Positions 34,990 through 46,185 of a stretch of DNA of 64,000 bases are shown here, piece after piece. The stretch covers positions 1 to 64,000 of the forward strand of contig CAWBCM010000017.1 of assembly GCA_963787285.1 (NCBI GenBank), in the 5' to 3' direction. Positions within the stretch are counted from its first letter, which is position 1. The number at the start of each line of letters is the position of its first letter. A program made the translations under genes and the position numbers. The notes under the pieces were generated by a model. That model saw only the letters and a list, made by a program, of their open reading frames with translations, searched no databases and had not been told where the DNA came from. This DNA is from JAHEJN01 sp963787285 (GTDB lineage Bacteria; Actinomycetota; Acidimicrobiia; Acidimicrobiales; JAHEJN01).

Positions 34990-36020
34990 CGCAGGGGTGG
35001 GTCGGTGCACACGTCGGCCCCAGGAGCGCGATCGGGTCGGAACACCCGAGGCGGACGGCCGAAACCAGTGCCCGCTCGATCGGTGGTGAGGTACGCCTCG
35101 ATCGCATCGGTCAGTGCCTCGGTAGCGGTCACGATGTACTCCTCGGTGGCGAAGAGCTCGGCTTCGGCCGGGTTGGCGATGTAGCCCATCTCGATGATGG
35201 CGGTCGGGGTGGCCGGCCGTCGGATGATGCCGTATGCGTCCCGACCGTCCTCGAGCAGCGTCCGCAGCACACCGGCATCGGGTGCGGTGGTCCACGCCAC
35301 GTCGAGCCCGCCGAGAGCGTCGCTCACCTCCTCGTAGAGCAGTCCCCCGAGGCGAGCCGACTCGTCGGAACCGGACTGGACGAACACTTCGGTACCGGGT
35401 GTGTCGGAGGCGTTGCCGGCCGGGGCGTTGTGGTGGATCGACACCATGAGGGCGGCGTCGAGATCGTCGGCGAAGGCCGCTCGAACGTCGAGGGGCACGA
35501 GGTAGTCACCGGTGCGGGTGAGCGCGGTTGCGAAGCCACGAGCGGTGAGCTCCTGCTGCGCTGCGGTCGCGACCTCGAGGTTCAGTGCTCCTTCGGTCAC
35601 ACCGTTGGCTCCGACGGCGCCCGGATCGGCGTCGCCGCCATGGCCGGGATCGAGGACCACCAGAGGTGCGGTGATGGGCTCGCCGCCGATGACGATGGCC
35701 TCGTTGCCGCAGGGTGTGCGCACCGCGTGGTTGTCGCCGACCGAGGCGAGCACGATCACCGGGATCCCCGTGGTGGTGAGGATCGCCTTCGGTGGTGGCT
35801 GCGGCGTCGGCGTGGGTTCCTCGGGCGCGGGGGGTGTCGAGGTCGGGGCCGCGGTGGGCTCCGGTGAACCAGCGACGGCAACCGGCTCCGGGAGGTTGAC
35901 CGGTAGGGCGGTCGTCGGAGCCGCGCAGGCCGACAGCAGAACCACGGCCACCACTAGTCGACTCCCCGGCGCTCGCACGACGTCGAGTCTGGCACCAACG
36001 AACCCGGGACCGGCGCGCAA
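34986..36020 (-). CDS. N-acetylmuramoyl-L-alanine amidase lipoprotein (Amidase_3)
   Basis: About 344 residues; the exact start is uncertain, with in-frame GTG codons near residues 14-15. A lipoprotein signal ends VVVAVVLLSACAAP, then a Pro/Thr-rich spacer (about 40-80), then an Amidase_3 catalytic domain. Zinc ligands are visible as His in VVLDPGHGGDADPGA, Glu in GALNLEVATAAQQ and His in MVSIHHNAPAGN, and the catalytic Glu in AIIEMGYIANPAEAEL. It cleaves the bond between N-acetylmuramic acid and L-Ala in peptidoglycan, outside the membrane. The domain starts about residue 110. It is translationally coupled to the IDO gene downstream. Confidence 0.88.
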   Translation of the reverse strand: MRAGPGFVGARLDVVRAPGSRLVVAVVLLSACAAPTTALPVNLPEPVAVAGSPEPTAAPTSTPPAPEEPTPTPQPPPKAILTTTGIPVIVLASVGDNHAVRTPCGNEAIVIGGEPITAPLVVLDPGHGGDADPGAVGANGVTEGALNLEVATAAQQELTARGFATALTRTGDYLVPLDVRAAFADDLDAALMVSIHHNAPAGNASDTPGTEVFVQSGSDESARLGGLLYEEVSDALGGLDVAWTTAPDAGVLRTLLEDGRDAYGIIRRPATPTAIIEMGYIANPAEAELFATEEYIVTATEALTDAIEAYLTTDRAGTGFGRPPRVFRPDRAPGADVCTDPPLR

Positions 36021-36030
36021 TCGTTGTCGC

Positions 36031-36825
36031 TCACACGCCCACGTCGCGCCGAGCGAACCCGAACGTGCCGACGGCGACCAGCCCGACGACGAGCCCGACC
36101 ATGATCGACAGATCGACGACCTGGAGTCCGTTGCTCAGCGGCGAGCCGCCGTTGAGCCATGCGAACGGCGACAATCGGTCGGTCCACTCCAGCCCGTCGA
36201 CCTGAGGGAGGATTCCGTTGGCCGCGAAGCCGAACACGCCGAGTGCGGCGCCGGCACCGATGGCCGGGCCGCGGCGGCCGGTGATGGCGCCCACTGCGTA
36301 GGCGAGGGCCCCGAACACCATGCCGAACAACACGAGATGCAGGTGCATGGCGAGGAGGTCACCGATGGAGATGCCGGTCAGGTCGAAGGGCTTCACCAGT
36401 GCGACGATCACGATCAGGAGACCCAGAGAGATCATCACCAGGCTGACCACCAGTGCCGCGCCGCGCTGGAGTGCCACCCGAGGTCGACTCACCGGGTGAG
36501 CCAGGACGAGGTCGAGGGTCCCTGCCTCCTCGTCTCCGGCGATCAAACGAGCCCCCGCCGACACCGCGTAGACGATCACGAGTACGGCGACGACGAGGCC
36601 GTACACCGTGGCGCTCAGGTACCCGGAGGGAGTGGCGATGTCGGTGTAGTTCAGTGCCTCGAGCAGCCCGCCGGGGTAGTTGTCGATGGCGTCGCGCATG
36701 GCGGGGTTGTCGATCGTCGGCCAGAACGCGGCATACATGCCACCGACGGCAGCGACGGCGACGGTCCACGTGGCGATCGACCGTCGACGATCCCACAACC
36801 ATTTGGTGAAGGGGTCAGTCGCCAT
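36031..36825 (-). CDS. ABC-2-type transporter permease
   Basis: 264 residues from ATG 36825 (MATDPFTKWLWDRRRS), overlapping the ATPase gene by 11 bp. Six TM helices. The region GARLIAGDEEAGTLDLVLAHPVSRPRVALQRGAALV carries the EEAGTLDLLL motif that marks ABC-2 permeases of the NatB/YhgE type, where the helix contacts the ATPase. The pair forms an exporter. The substrate is not evident. Confidence 0.85.
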   Translation of the reverse strand: MATDPFTKWLWDRRRSIATWTVAVAAVGGMYAAFWPTIDNPAMRDAIDNYPGGLLEALNYTDIATPSGYLSATVYGLVVAVLVIVYAVSAGARLIAGDEEAGTLDLVLAHPVSRPRVALQRGAALVVSLVMISLGLLIVIVALVKPFDLTGISIGDLLAMHLHLVLFGMVFGALAYAVGAITGRRGPAIGAGAALGVFGFAANGILPQVDGLEWTDRLSPFAWLNGGSPLSNGLQVVDLSIMVGLVVGLVAVGTFGFARRDVGV

Positions 36826-37718
36826 CGGCGTCTCGCCCGTACGAATGAAAGAACAGCTCGGTGAGGTCGGGCTCCTCGGCGGAGATCGTGACGACGCCGT
36901 GGCGAACGATGGCCTTGAGGAAGTCGTCGGCCCGACCGTCGAGGCGGCAGGTGAAGAGCGATCCGTCGATCGCGGCGTCACTGACGCCCGCCACAGCCGC
37001 GAGCTCCGCGATGGGCACAGGATGATCGAACAGGACCTCCACGTGTCTCACCGATCGCTGTCCGAGCTCGTGGATGCTCTCGACGGCGACCAGGCGCCCG
37101 GCGCGGATGACTCCGACCCGGTGGGCGCACCGTTGCACCTCGCTCATGACGTGCGACGACATGAACACCGTCCGTCCCTCCACCGCGACCTCGCGCGTCA
37201 AGGCAACGAACTCGGCCTGGAGGAATGGGTCGAGTCCACTGGTCGGCTCGTCGAGGACGAGGAGCTCGGGCTCGTGCATGAACGCCTGGATCACCCCGAT
37301 CTTCTGGCGGTTGCCAGCGCGAGAGCGTCTTCACCTCGCGAGTCGTGTCGAGCCCCAGCCTCTCGGCCAGATCATCGATGCGGGTCGCCGTGACGCCACC
37401 CCGGAGGTTGCCCAGGTAGGTGAGGATCTCACGCCCGTTCTGGCGGCCGTCGACCACGAAGTCACCGGGCAGGTAACCCAGTCGCCGCCGCAGCTCGACT
37501 CCCTCTGACCGAGGATCGAGGCCCAGAACCTCGATTGCGCCGCTGGTCGGTCGGATCAGATCGAGGAACAGGCGAATCGCCGTGGTCTTGCCGGCACCAT
37601 TGGGGCCGAGGAACCCGAACACCTCACCGGTGAACACCTCGAGATCGAGACCGTCGAGGCCCCGAGCGGTGCCGTAGTCCTTGACCAGCGCCTCGGTTCG
37701 AATTGCAGCTTCGGGCAC
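36815..37718 (-). CDS. ABC-2-type transporter ATPase, one frameshift
   Basis: About 300 residues from GTG 37718. Walker A is FLGPNGAGKTTAIRLFLDLI; Walker B is LLVLDEPTSGLDP; SSHVMSEVQR contains the switch His. The signature and the start of helix 2 are broken: frame one ends VKTLSRW while the other resumes VIQAFMHEPELL. Removing one base near 37315 gives TLSRGNRQKIGVIQAFMHEPELL, the normal LSxGxxQ sequence. The C-terminal domain (RHVEVLFDHPVPI) is typical of drug or antibiotic exporters. The gene begins 4 bp after the coxE-like gene, so it may be part of the cox array. Confidence 0.83.
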
Positions 37719-37722
37719 GGCG

Positions 37723-38928
37723 CTAGGTCCCGACGAACGAGGTGAATGCATCGGCGAGAGCCCGGAGGGTGTTGCCCGGGAAGGTCTCGTGGCAGTAGGG
37801 GAGCGCCGCGGCCATCGACCCGACCTTCGGCTCGTAGCTCGCGGCCGCCATGCGCGGGTTCAGCCACACGACACGGTGTGATCGTCGATGCAGGCGGGCC
37901 ATGGCCTTTGCCATCGCCTCGGGTGCGTCGCTGTCCCAGCCGTCGGAGGCGATGACCACGACGGCGCCGCGAACGCACGTGCCGTGATGGCTGCGGAGCA
38001 GGGCGTCGATGTTGGCGGCGATGCGGGTGCCCCCGAAGCGGTCGTCGAGGAGACGGTTGGCCTGTTCGATGGCCGCCTCGGCCGATTTGACCCGGAGCGC
38101 CGTGGTGAGGCGGGTCAGATCGGTGGAGAACGCAAAGGTCTCGGCATCGGCATGCAGGGTGACGGCCCGGAGGAGGTGGAGGTAGGCGTTGGTGTGGGCC
38201 TGCATCGACTGGCTCACGTCGCAGATCATCACCAGTCGACGAGGCTTCACGAGCGGTTCGTTCCAGACGAGACGAACCGCCTCGTAGCCCGAGTGTCGGG
38301 CCGCCACCAGTGTGCGACGCAGCGCGAGCGTGGCACCGGTGGACGCGGGTCGTTGCCGACGGGTTCGCCGGGTGGGCCAACGGAGGAAAGCGTGCTCGAG
38401 CCAGCGTCCGACGAGCGCCAGGTCGGCGTCGCTGAGCTCCTCGAAGGGCACGTCGGCGAGGTGGTCGAGGTGGCTCGGGAGCCGCTCGGGTACGACGATT
38501 CCGTCGTCGGGCGCATCGTCGGCGTCGTCGCGGACGGTGGGAAGCGTGGCCCATGGCAACCCCTCGCCATCGACCTCCTCGGCCGCGTCGGCGGGCACGC
38601 GTGCGTGGGCCTCGTCGGCCGCAGGCGGTGGCGCTGGACCAGGAGGACTATTGCGCCGGGCGTTGGGATCGAGGGGCAGAACAGCGTCGGCGAACACCGC
38701 GACGAAAACCCGGTCGAACACCGGGAGATCGCGGTGATCGTCGATGAGCGTCGTGCGGGCCAGCCAGTAGAGCGCGGTGGTGTCGGTCGGCATGCAGGCG
38801 TCGAGCGCCCGGGTGAACGTCTCGGCACGATTGATGGCCACCGCGACGCCTGCCCGTCGGAGTCGCTCGGAGAACGACACGGCGAACGCGGCGCGGTCGA
38901 CGCCGCGCAGCAGCATCGGCTCAGCCAT
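37723..38928 (-). CDS. coxE: VWA-domain protein, CoxE family
   Basis: 401 residues, ATG 38928. The N-terminal two thirds is the CoxE helical region (LARTTLIDDHRDLPVFDRVFVAVF, AFLRWPTRRTRRQR); the C-terminal part is a von Willebrand A domain with the MIDAS motif DVSQSMQAHTNAYLHLL and a conserved TRIAANI/VVVIASDGWD pair. CoxE works with the MoxR ATPase CoxD, probably to insert the Cu-S or Mo centre of CO dehydrogenase. It lies 24 bp after the coxD-like gene. The acidic spacer around residues 100-150 is low complexity. The name follows the neighbourhood. Confidence 0.83.
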   Translation of the reverse strand: MAEPMLLRGVDRAAFAVSFSERLRRAGVAVAINRAETFTRALDACMPTDTTALYWLARTTLIDDHRDLPVFDRVFVAVFADAVLPLDPNARRNSPPGPAPPPAADEAHARVPADAAEEVDGEGLPWATLPTVRDDADDAPDDGIVVPERLPSHLDHLADVPFEELSDADLALVGRWLEHAFLRWPTRRTRRQRPASTGATLALRRTLVAARHSGYEAVRLVWNEPLVKPRRLVMICDVSQSMQAHTNAYLHLLRAVTLHADAETFAFSTDLTRLTTALRVKSAEAAIEQANRLLDDRFGGTRIAANIDALLRSHHGTCVRGAVVVIASDGWDSDAPEAMAKAMARLHRRSHRVVWLNPRMAAASYEPKVGSMAAALPYCHETFPGNTLRALADAFTSFVGT

Positions 38929-38952
38929 GGAGGCGCCGACGGAGCGCGAGGA

Positions 38953-39841
38953 TCATCCCGCAGCTTCGCGGTAGCCGAGATCGTCGAGGGCGTCGCGAAC
39001 GGTTTCGAGATCGTCGGGAGTCTTGACCACGGCGCCGAGGGTGCGCAACACGTCGGCGCGCACGAGATCAGCGGTGCCGAGGGTGACGAGGGCCGACACC
39101 CAGTCGATGGCCTCGGCCAGTCCGGGTGCCTTGTCGAGATCGAGGTCGCGCACCCGGCCGACGAAGTCGGTGGCGGCTCCGATCGAGCGCGTCGGTGCCC
39201 GACGGCACGTTCCGACGAACGATGTCAGCGGCGTGCGCCGGTGACGGGTACTCGATCCAGTGGTAGAGACATCGACGCTTGAGGGCATCGTGGAGCTCGC
39301 GACTGCGGTTGGAGGTGAGAATCACGATGGGTGCCATTGCGGCGGTGAAGGTACCGAGCTCGGGAACAGTCACCGACTTCTCGCCGAGGAACTCGAACAG
39401 CATGGCTTCGAACTCGTCGTCGGCTCGGTCGATCTCGTCGATCAGCAACACCGGTGCGATCGGTCCGGGGTGGCGTACGCACCGCAGGATCGGCCGCTCG
39501 AGGAGGAACTCCTCGGTGAACAGGTCGGCCTCCTCCAGCCGGGTCCCGTGCGCCTCGCCGAGCCGTATGGCAAGAAGCTGACGCTGGTAGTTCCACTCGT
39601 AGAGCGCTTCGCCGGAGGTGAGACCCTCGTAGCACTGAAGGCGCACGAACGGTGCGCCCATGGCGGCCGCCATCGCCTTGGCCGCGGTGGTCTTCCCCAC
39701 GCCGGGCTCGCCTTCGAGCAGCAGTGGCTGACCCAACGTCGCGGCGAGGTACAAGGCGGTTGCAAGGCCCTCATCGGCCAGGTAGTCGACCGTGTCGAAG
39801 CGCGCCCGAACGTCGGCCACGTCGGTGAAGGGCCCGCTCAC
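38953..39841 (-). CDS. coxD: MoxR-family AAA+ ATPase, CoxD type, one frameshift
   Basis: About 296 residues from GTG 39841 (overlapping the nucleotidyltransferase stop as GTGA). Walker A GEPGVGKTTAAKAM; Walker B VLLIDEIDRADDEFEAMLFEFL; sensor I ILTSNRSRELHDALKRRCLYHWIEYP. After DIVRRNVPSG the frame is lost near 39195 and resumes IGAATDFVGRVRDLDLDKAPGLAEAIDW to the stop at 38953. That tail is the normal MoxR lid, so one base is out of place. CoxD is needed for assembly of the CO dehydrogenase active site in known carboxydotrophs. Confidence 0.82.
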
Positions 39842-40437
39842 GGGTGGATCTCCTCGGCATCGAGAAGGGCGAGGTAGTCGTCCCAGGTGTCGACATCGAG
39901 GGGTACTTCGTCGTCGACAGGATGCTCGGCCACTCGGTCGGGCTGAGCCTCGAGCAGCTTCCAGACACCCTTGTCGCCGTGCAGGCGTCGGAGGTCGTCG
40001 AAGACGCGGCGGTGAAACCAGAACGGATGGCCGCGGCCGTTGCGGTAGCGGCACACCGCCAGCGGGGGAGCGGCCGGGTGGGCCGTCATGCCGACCAGGC
40101 CGCGCACGACCGCCGGGTCGACATCGGGCTGGTCGCCGAGGAGCAGCACGACGCCGTCACTTCGGGGGTCGACGGCGTCGAGTGCGGCGACGATCGACGA
40201 TGAGCAGCCCGCGGCGTGATGGAGGTTCTCGACTACTTCGAAGCCGTCGAGGTCGACCTGGTCGCGTACCTCCGGCGAGGCGCCGCCGAGGGTGACGATC
40301 AGCTGGTCGAGCCGGCAGGAACGGGCCACGGCCAACGTGGTGCCGAGCAGTGTCGTGCCGCGGTAGGGCAGGAGTTGCTTCGGCTGTCCGAGGCGTTGTG
40401 AGGCGCCGGCGGCCAACACGAGTCCGGTGATGAACAC
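39838..40437 (-). CDS. MobA-like molybdenum-cofactor nucleotidyltransferase
   Basis: 199 residues from GTG 40437. Nucleotidyltransferase motif VLAAGASQRLGQPKQLLPYRGTTLL, then the acidic site LLLGDQPDVDP, and RYRNGRGHPFWFHR, as in MocA/MobA-like proteins that add CMP to the molybdopterin cofactor to give MCD. CO dehydrogenase carries molybdopterin cytosine dinucleotide, so the position between xdhC and coxD fits. It is 2 bp after xdhC. Confidence 0.86.
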   Translation of the reverse strand: MFITGLVLAAGASQRLGQPKQLLPYRGTTLLGTTLAVARSCRLDQLIVTLGGASPEVRDQVDLDGFEVVENLHHAAGCSSSIVAALDAVDPRSDGVVLLLGDQPDVDPAVVRGLVGMTAHPAAPPLAVCRYRNGRGHPFWFHRRVFDDLRRLHGDKGVWKLLEAQPDRVAEHPVDDEVPLDVDTWDDYLALLDAEEIHP

Positions 40438-40439
40438 GT

Positions 40440-41336
40440 TCAGCCGGCCACGTCGAGGTCGTCGGCGTACCGGGTGCGACAGCCCGGATTGCAGAACCAG
40501 AAGTCGGTGCCGTCGGCATGCAGGTGCGGAGTGTCGGGCCTGACCACCACCGTCATGCCGCACACCGGATCGACGGCTTCGGTCGGCGGCTCGACGCGAC
40601 GCGACGACGGAGGCGCGACCAGCCCCTGCATGCGAACCGCGGCAACCACCTGGGCCATGATCGAGAGCGCGATCTCGTGGGCGGTGCGGGCGCCGATCTC
40701 GATACCGACGGGCGTGTGCACGCGTGCTCGCTCGTCGACGGTGAGCTCCATGGCATCGATCACCGCCGAGCCCCGCCTGTGACTGGCCACCAGCCCGATG
40801 AAGCCGGCGCCGGCATCGAGCGCGGCGCGAAGGACGGCCTCCTCGTTGCGGCCGTGGCTCGACACGATGACCGCGGTCGCGGCGTCGTCGAACTCGCCGG
40901 GGACATCGGTACGCACCGCGAAGCCGAGCGGAGCCGCCAGCTCGGCCAACGCCTGGGCGATGGGCGTGTTGCCGGCCACGGTGAGGACGGGCGCGGGAAG
41001 GCGCGGCTCGAGGAACACCTCGATGGCCCCGCCCGACAGGCACGGATTGACGACGGTCTGGGAACCGGGCGAGTCGGGGAACACCTCGTCGCCGTCGGGC
41101 AGAATTCTCAGCAGAAGTGTGTCGGCCGTGTCGATCACCTTCATGGCCGCCGTGCGTACCGACTCCTCGGCGCACTGGCCGCCGACGAATCCCTCGATCG
41201 AACCGTCGGCCAGGACGATCGCCCCGTCACCGGGTCGAGCCGACGTCGGGCACTGGGCCCGGACGACGGTGGCCTGCACGAACGGGACTCGACTGGTGAT
41301 CAACTCGCTTGCTCGAGCGGCAATCGACTGCGCCAT
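40440..41336 (-). CDS. XdhC/CoxI-family maturation protein fused to a YHS domain
   Basis: 298 residues from ATG 41336 (MAQSIAARASELITS). XdhC signature regions are VQATVVRAQCPTSARPGDGAIV, GGQCAEESVRTAAMKVI and, in the Rossmann half, TVAGNTPIAQALAELAAPLGFAV and LVASHRRGSAVIDAM. XdhC proteins bind molybdenum cofactor and load or sulfurate Mo-hydroxylases. The last ~45 residues are a separate YHS domain (DPVCGMTVVVRPDTPHLHADG and WFCNPGCRTRYADD), a small Cys-rich motif linked to metal handling. The fusion may bring metal, perhaps Cu, to the CODH active site, which is inference. It is 19 bp from coxL. Confidence 0.82.
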   Translation of the reverse strand: MAQSIAARASELITSRVPFVQATVVRAQCPTSARPGDGAIVLADGSIEGFVGGQCAEESVRTAAMKVIDTADTLLLRILPDGDEVFPDSPGSQTVVNPCLSGGAIEVFLEPRLPAPVLTVAGNTPIAQALAELAAPLGFAVRTDVPGEFDDAATAVIVSSHGRNEEAVLRAALDAGAGFIGLVASHRRGSAVIDAMELTVDERARVHTPVGIEIGARTAHEIALSIMAQVVAAVRMQGLVAPPSSRRVEPPTEAVDPVCGMTVVVRPDTPHLHADGTDFWFCNPGCRTRYADDLDVAG

Positions 41337-41355
41337 GGTGACGGGCTCCTGGGCC

Positions 41356-43745
<2,390 letters not shown>

Positions 43746-43749
<4 letters not shown>

Positions 43750-44240
43750 GAGGCACCTCCGACGGTCGACGGGGGATTCGGATCTCGGCGTTGGCCGCCC
43801 ACTGGATGGAGCGCACGATGGTGGAGTACCCGGTGCACCGACAGATCTGACCCGAGATGGCTTCGCGGATCTCGTGCTCGGTGGGGTCGGGATTGTCGGT
43901 CGAGCAGGGCTCGAGCGGTCATCATCATCCCCGGGGTGCAGAAGCCGCACTGGAGGCCATGGCACTGCATGAATCCCTCCTGCACCGGATCGAGGACGCC
44001 GTCGACCTCGAGGCCCTCGACGGTGCGGACCTCGCGCCCGCCGGCCATGGCGGCCAGCACGGTGCACGACTTCACGGGTTCGTCGTCCATGAGCACCACA
44101 CAGGTGCCGCAGTTGCTGGTGTCGCAGCCCCAGTGGGTGCCGGTGAGGCCGAGGTGATCGCGGATGAAGTGCACGAGGAGCAGTCGCCCCTCGATCTCGC
44201 TGGTGACTTCCTCACCGTTCACGGTCATGGTTACGTGCAT
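43746..44240 (-). CDS. coxS: Aerobic CO dehydrogenase small [2Fe-2S] subunit, with indels
   Basis: About 164 residues from ATG 44240 (MHVTMTVNGEEVTS). Plant-type 2Fe-2S: CDTSNCGTCVVLMDDEPVKSCTVLA. The second cluster: MQCHGLQCGFCTPGMMMTARALL then, in the shifted frame, ICRCTGYSTIVRSIQWAA. An extra C near 43903 after ALLD breaks the frame, and a second change near 43780 returns to the NPPSTVGGAS stop. The subunit carries electrons from the Mo site to FAD. Its stop overlaps the coxL start (ATGA) and it begins 1 bp after coxM. Confidence 0.9.
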
Positions 44241-44241
44241 G

Positions 44242-45129
44242 TCAGGCCTCCTGACCGTTGGTTCCGGTGATTCGGGCCACCGAGCGTCGCAAGGCCCGGC
44301 GGGTGAGCTCGTCGGCCAGGTGGCGCTTGTAGGCCACCGTGCCTCGGGAGTCGGCGCTCGGTCGCGACGCCTCGGCGGCGAGGGCGCCGGCAGCGGCGTA
44401 CAGCTCTTCGGAGGGCACCTGGCCGCGAAGCGCCTCGGAGATCGCTCCGATGCCGGTGGTGTTCGGGCCGACGGCGGCCAGGCCGACCCGGGCGTCGCTG
44501 ATGGTGTCGCCGTCCATCCACACGGCCGCACCCGCGGAAACGATCGCCCAGTCACCGGCGCGCCGTTCGACCTTCTCGTAGGCGCTCGAACCGTTCGGGC
44601 GGATCGGAATGCGGATCTCGGTGAGCATCTCGGCGTCCTCGACCGCGGTCTCGTAGGGCCCGCGATGGAATTCGTGCATGGTCAGCACCCGTTCGCCGTC
44701 GGAGGAGCGGATGACACAGCTGGCGTCGAGGGTGGTGCACACCGCCGACAGGTCCTCGGCCGGATCGGCCTGGCAGAGCGAGCCGCCGAGGGTGCCACGG
44801 TTGCGTACGACCGGATCGGCGATCACCTTCTCGGCGTCGCGAAAGATCGGGAAGGCGGCCGCCAGCTCGTCGGACTCGAGCAGCTCACGATGCCGGGTCA
44901 TGGCACCGATGCGGAACTCGTCGCCCTCGACCCGGATGTAGCCGAGCTCGTCGTGCAGATCGTTGATGTCGATCAGGTACTCGGGCGTGGCGAACCGCAG
45001 CTTCATCATCGGCAGGAGGCTGTGGCCGCCGGCGACGAGCCGGGCCTCGCTCCCGAGCCTCTCCAACAGCGCGATCGCGTGATCGACGCTGGTGGCACGT
45101 TCGTACTCGAACGGTGCTGGCACCTGCAT
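44242..45129 (-). CDS. coxM: Aerobic CO dehydrogenase medium FAD-binding subunit
   Basis: 295 residues from ATG 45129. FAD-binding PCMH-type domain: RLVAGGHSLLPMMKLRFATPEYLIDIN (the AGGHS loop binds FAD pyrophosphate), VVRNRGTLGGSLCQADPAEDLSAV (TLGGS), EFHRGPYETAVEDAEMLTEIRIP, and the C-terminal CODH flavoprotein domain (GLAAVGPNTTGIGAISEALRGQ). The order M-S-L on one strand is that of form I cox operons rather than the S-L-M of form II. It is the first gene of the array and faces a LysR gene across 87 bp. Confidence 0.9.
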   Translation of the reverse strand: MQVPAPFEYERATSVDHAIALLERLGSEARLVAGGHSLLPMMKLRFATPEYLIDINDLHDELGYIRVEGDEFRIGAMTRHRELLESDELAAAFPIFRDAEKVIADPVVRNRGTLGGSLCQADPAEDLSAVCTTLDASCVIRSSDGERVLTMHEFHRGPYETAVEDAEMLTEIRIPIRPNGSSAYEKVERRAGDWAIVSAGAAVWMDGDTISDARVGLAAVGPNTTGIGAISEALRGQVPSEELYAAAGALAAEASRPSADSRGTVAYKRHLADELTRRALRRSVARITGTNGQEA

Positions 45130-45188
45130 GGCTTCCCCCTACTTCCGTGGTGTCGCCACCTTGGGTCGCCGGCGGGGCGCGCGTCAAC

Positions 45189-45207
45189 ACCAACCTAAGC
45201 GGTTGGT
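45189..45207. promoter_or_regulatory. Perfect inverted repeat in the coxM/lysR divergent promoter
   Basis: ACCAACC-TAAGC-GGTTGGT: 7-bp arms with a 5-bp spacer, and two more GTTGG half-sites directly to the right (GTTGGTTAAGTTGGGTTGG to 45220). It sits 60-80 bp upstream of coxM and 10-30 bp before the LysR start. This is the usual place for a LysR-type activator to bind and control both itself and the divergent operon. Confidence 0.65.
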
Positions 45208-45219
45208 TAAGTTGGGTTG

Positions 45220-46176
45220 GTGACTCCTGCACAACTGCGTGCGTTCAGCACGGTCGTTCGTCTGGGAACGGTGAAGGACGCGGCCGGCGAGCTCGGCGTG
45301 TCCGATGCGGCGGTGTCGGGACACGTGGCCCAGCTCCGCAAAGAGCTCGGCGACAAGCTGTTCACCCGGTCGAAGTCGGGCCTCGCCTTCACGCCCGGCG
45401 GCCTCCGCCTGGCCACCCGGGCCCACGAGATCCTCGGGCTGCAGGATCAGACCGTGCGCGAGGTGAGCGAGGCGGGCCAGGGGCGACGGGTGCTGCGCCT
45501 GGCCGTGTCGAGTCTCTTCGGCGAGTACGCCGCCCCGGGGTTGATCGGACTGTTCTCGACCAGATCCGACGACCTCGACGTCGAGATGAGCGTGCGTCCC
45601 CCCGGGCACTTCGCGGCCTTGTTGGCTGGCCGGTCCGCCGACATGGCCATCGGCCCGACGATGCAGTCGCTCGACGAAGCGATCGGTCAAAAGCCCTTCC
45701 TGAAGTACCAGGTGGTGGCCGTGGCCGGGCCGACCCATCCTCTGGCTCGGCAGCGGCTGAGCGCAGCTCAGCTCTCGAAGCAGATCTGGTTGCTCGGGCC
45801 CGAAGCGGCCGACGGTCGGGGAGTGGTGACGGCGATGGTTGCGGCGCATCGGGTGCCCGAGGCGAACCAGCGCATCTTCCAGAGCCACGCGGCCGCGCTC
45901 GAGGAGACGCGTCGCGGTCGCGGAATCGGCCTGGCCGTCGAGTTCTCGGTCAACCAGGATCTGGCCGATGGTCGGCTGGTGCGCGTCGAGGGGCCCGGAA
46001 CCCAGAGCGGGGGAACGTGGAGCGCGATGACCCTGAAGGGAACCGATCAGGCGTCGGCGGCGGCCGAGCTCGGCCGCTTCATCACGACGCCGCGGGCGAC
46101 CCAGGCCATGCTCAATGGATCGGGCGCCGACATCTCGCGGTTTCGCCCTTCGGTGCACATCACGCTGTGGCGGTGA
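45220..46176 (+). CDS. LysR-family transcriptional regulator, likely cox operon regulator
   Basis: 318 residues from GTG 45220 (a TTG 3 bp upstream also fits). N-terminal winged HTH: PAQLRAFSTVVRLGTVKDAAGELGVSDAAVSGHVAQLRKELGDKLFTRSKSG. The C-terminal periplasmic-binding-like domain begins about residue 90 (VLRLAVSSLFGEYAAPGLIGLF) and has the usual two-lobe pattern. Its place opposite coxM and the inverted repeat between them suggest that it senses a cox-related signal, CO or another, and regulates the operon. LysR regulators of cox clusters are known in other bacteria. Confidence 0.85.
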   Translation: MTPAQLRAFSTVVRLGTVKDAAGELGVSDAAVSGHVAQLRKELGDKLFTRSKSGLAFTPGGLRLATRAHEILGLQDQTVREVSEAGQGRRVLRLAVSSLFGEYAAPGLIGLFSTRSDDLDVEMSVRPPGHFAALLAGRSADMAIGPTMQSLDEAIGQKPFLKYQVVAVAGPTHPLARQRLSAAQLSKQIWLLGPEAADGRGVVTAMVAAHRVPEANQRIFQSHAAALEETRRGRGIGLAVEFSVNQDLADGRLVRVEGPGTQSGGTWSAMTLKGTDQASAAAELGRFITTPRATQAMLNGSGADISRFRPSVHITLWR

Positions 46177-46185
46177 CCGTGACCT

